Positions 6,115-6,138 of a stretch of 6,138 nucleotides of DNA are shown here, piece after piece (within the stretch, counting starts at the first letter, position 1; each line of letters starts with the position of its first letter). A program made the translations under genes and the position numbers. A model generated the notes under the pieces. It saw nothing but the letters and a program-made list of their open reading frames with translations. It had not been told where the DNA came from and did not search any database. Origin of the DNA: CAYNUJ01 sp964573255 (GTDB lineage Bacteria > Bacteroidota > Ignavibacteria > Ignavibacteriales > Melioribacteraceae). Location: assembly GCA_964573255.1 (NCBI GenBank), contig CAZNJB010000086.1:1-6138 (forward strand), in the 5' to 3' direction.

Positions 6115-6138
6115 CCATATTGCTATTTGATATCATAC

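Noticed and set aside
1..6138. Mobile element, phage, CRISPR, defence or biosynthetic cluster
   Set aside because: No transposase, integrase, direct-repeat array, or accessory gene family was seen. All five proteins are recognisable housekeeping families with intact motifs. The tRNA-Pro could in principle serve as an integration site, but no integrase or duplicated tRNA end is present.

Overview
The window is AT-rich and comes from the chromosome of a didermic (outer-membrane) bacterium. Everything in it is ordinary housekeeping content. The Lol-type lipoprotein exporter implies an outer membrane. The AT-rich, Lys/Ile/Asn-rich proteins and the style of the M17 aminopeptidase and DHH phosphoesterase suggest the Bacteroidota/Chlorobiota/Ignavibacteriota assemblage. 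That placement is inferred from general protein character, not from a marker gene.

Layout from left to right: (1) A tRNA-Pro(UGG) gene on the minus strand, cut by the left edge of the window. Its promoter, a perfect TTGACA box with a 17-bp spacer, lies about 50-75 bp upstream in a T/A-tract-rich divergent spacer. (2) A tightly packed plus-strand operon of two FtsX-like permeases and one ATPase (215-3326). The permeases overlap by one base (TGATG), and the ATPase starts at or just before the stop of the second permease. Together they form a complete LolCDE-type ABC exporter. (3) A 248-bp convergent intergenic region (3327-3574) with no credible gene but an unusual number of inverted repeats. 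(4) A minus-strand operon transcribed from right to left: a DHH/DHHA1 phosphoesterase (NrnA-like nanoRNase/pAp phosphatase, 6044-5058), then an M17 leucyl aminopeptidase (5047-3575) 10 bp downstream, whose Shine-Dalgarno overlaps the upstream stop codon. (5) A 94-bp leader/promoter region for that operon, where a short inverted repeat could cover the ribosome binding site.

The plus-strand operon should encode the inner-membrane machine that extracts mature lipoproteins and passes them to a periplasmic carrier. The minus-strand operon encodes two end-stage degradation enzymes: NrnA finishes RNA and cyclic-dinucleotide turnover, and the aminopeptidase finishes peptide turnover. All expected catalytic residues are present in the enzymes. 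I found no mobile element, CRISPR array or clear novel system. The most worthwhile leads are the structured intergenic block at about 3360-3550 and the possible RBS-masking hairpin in front of nrnA.
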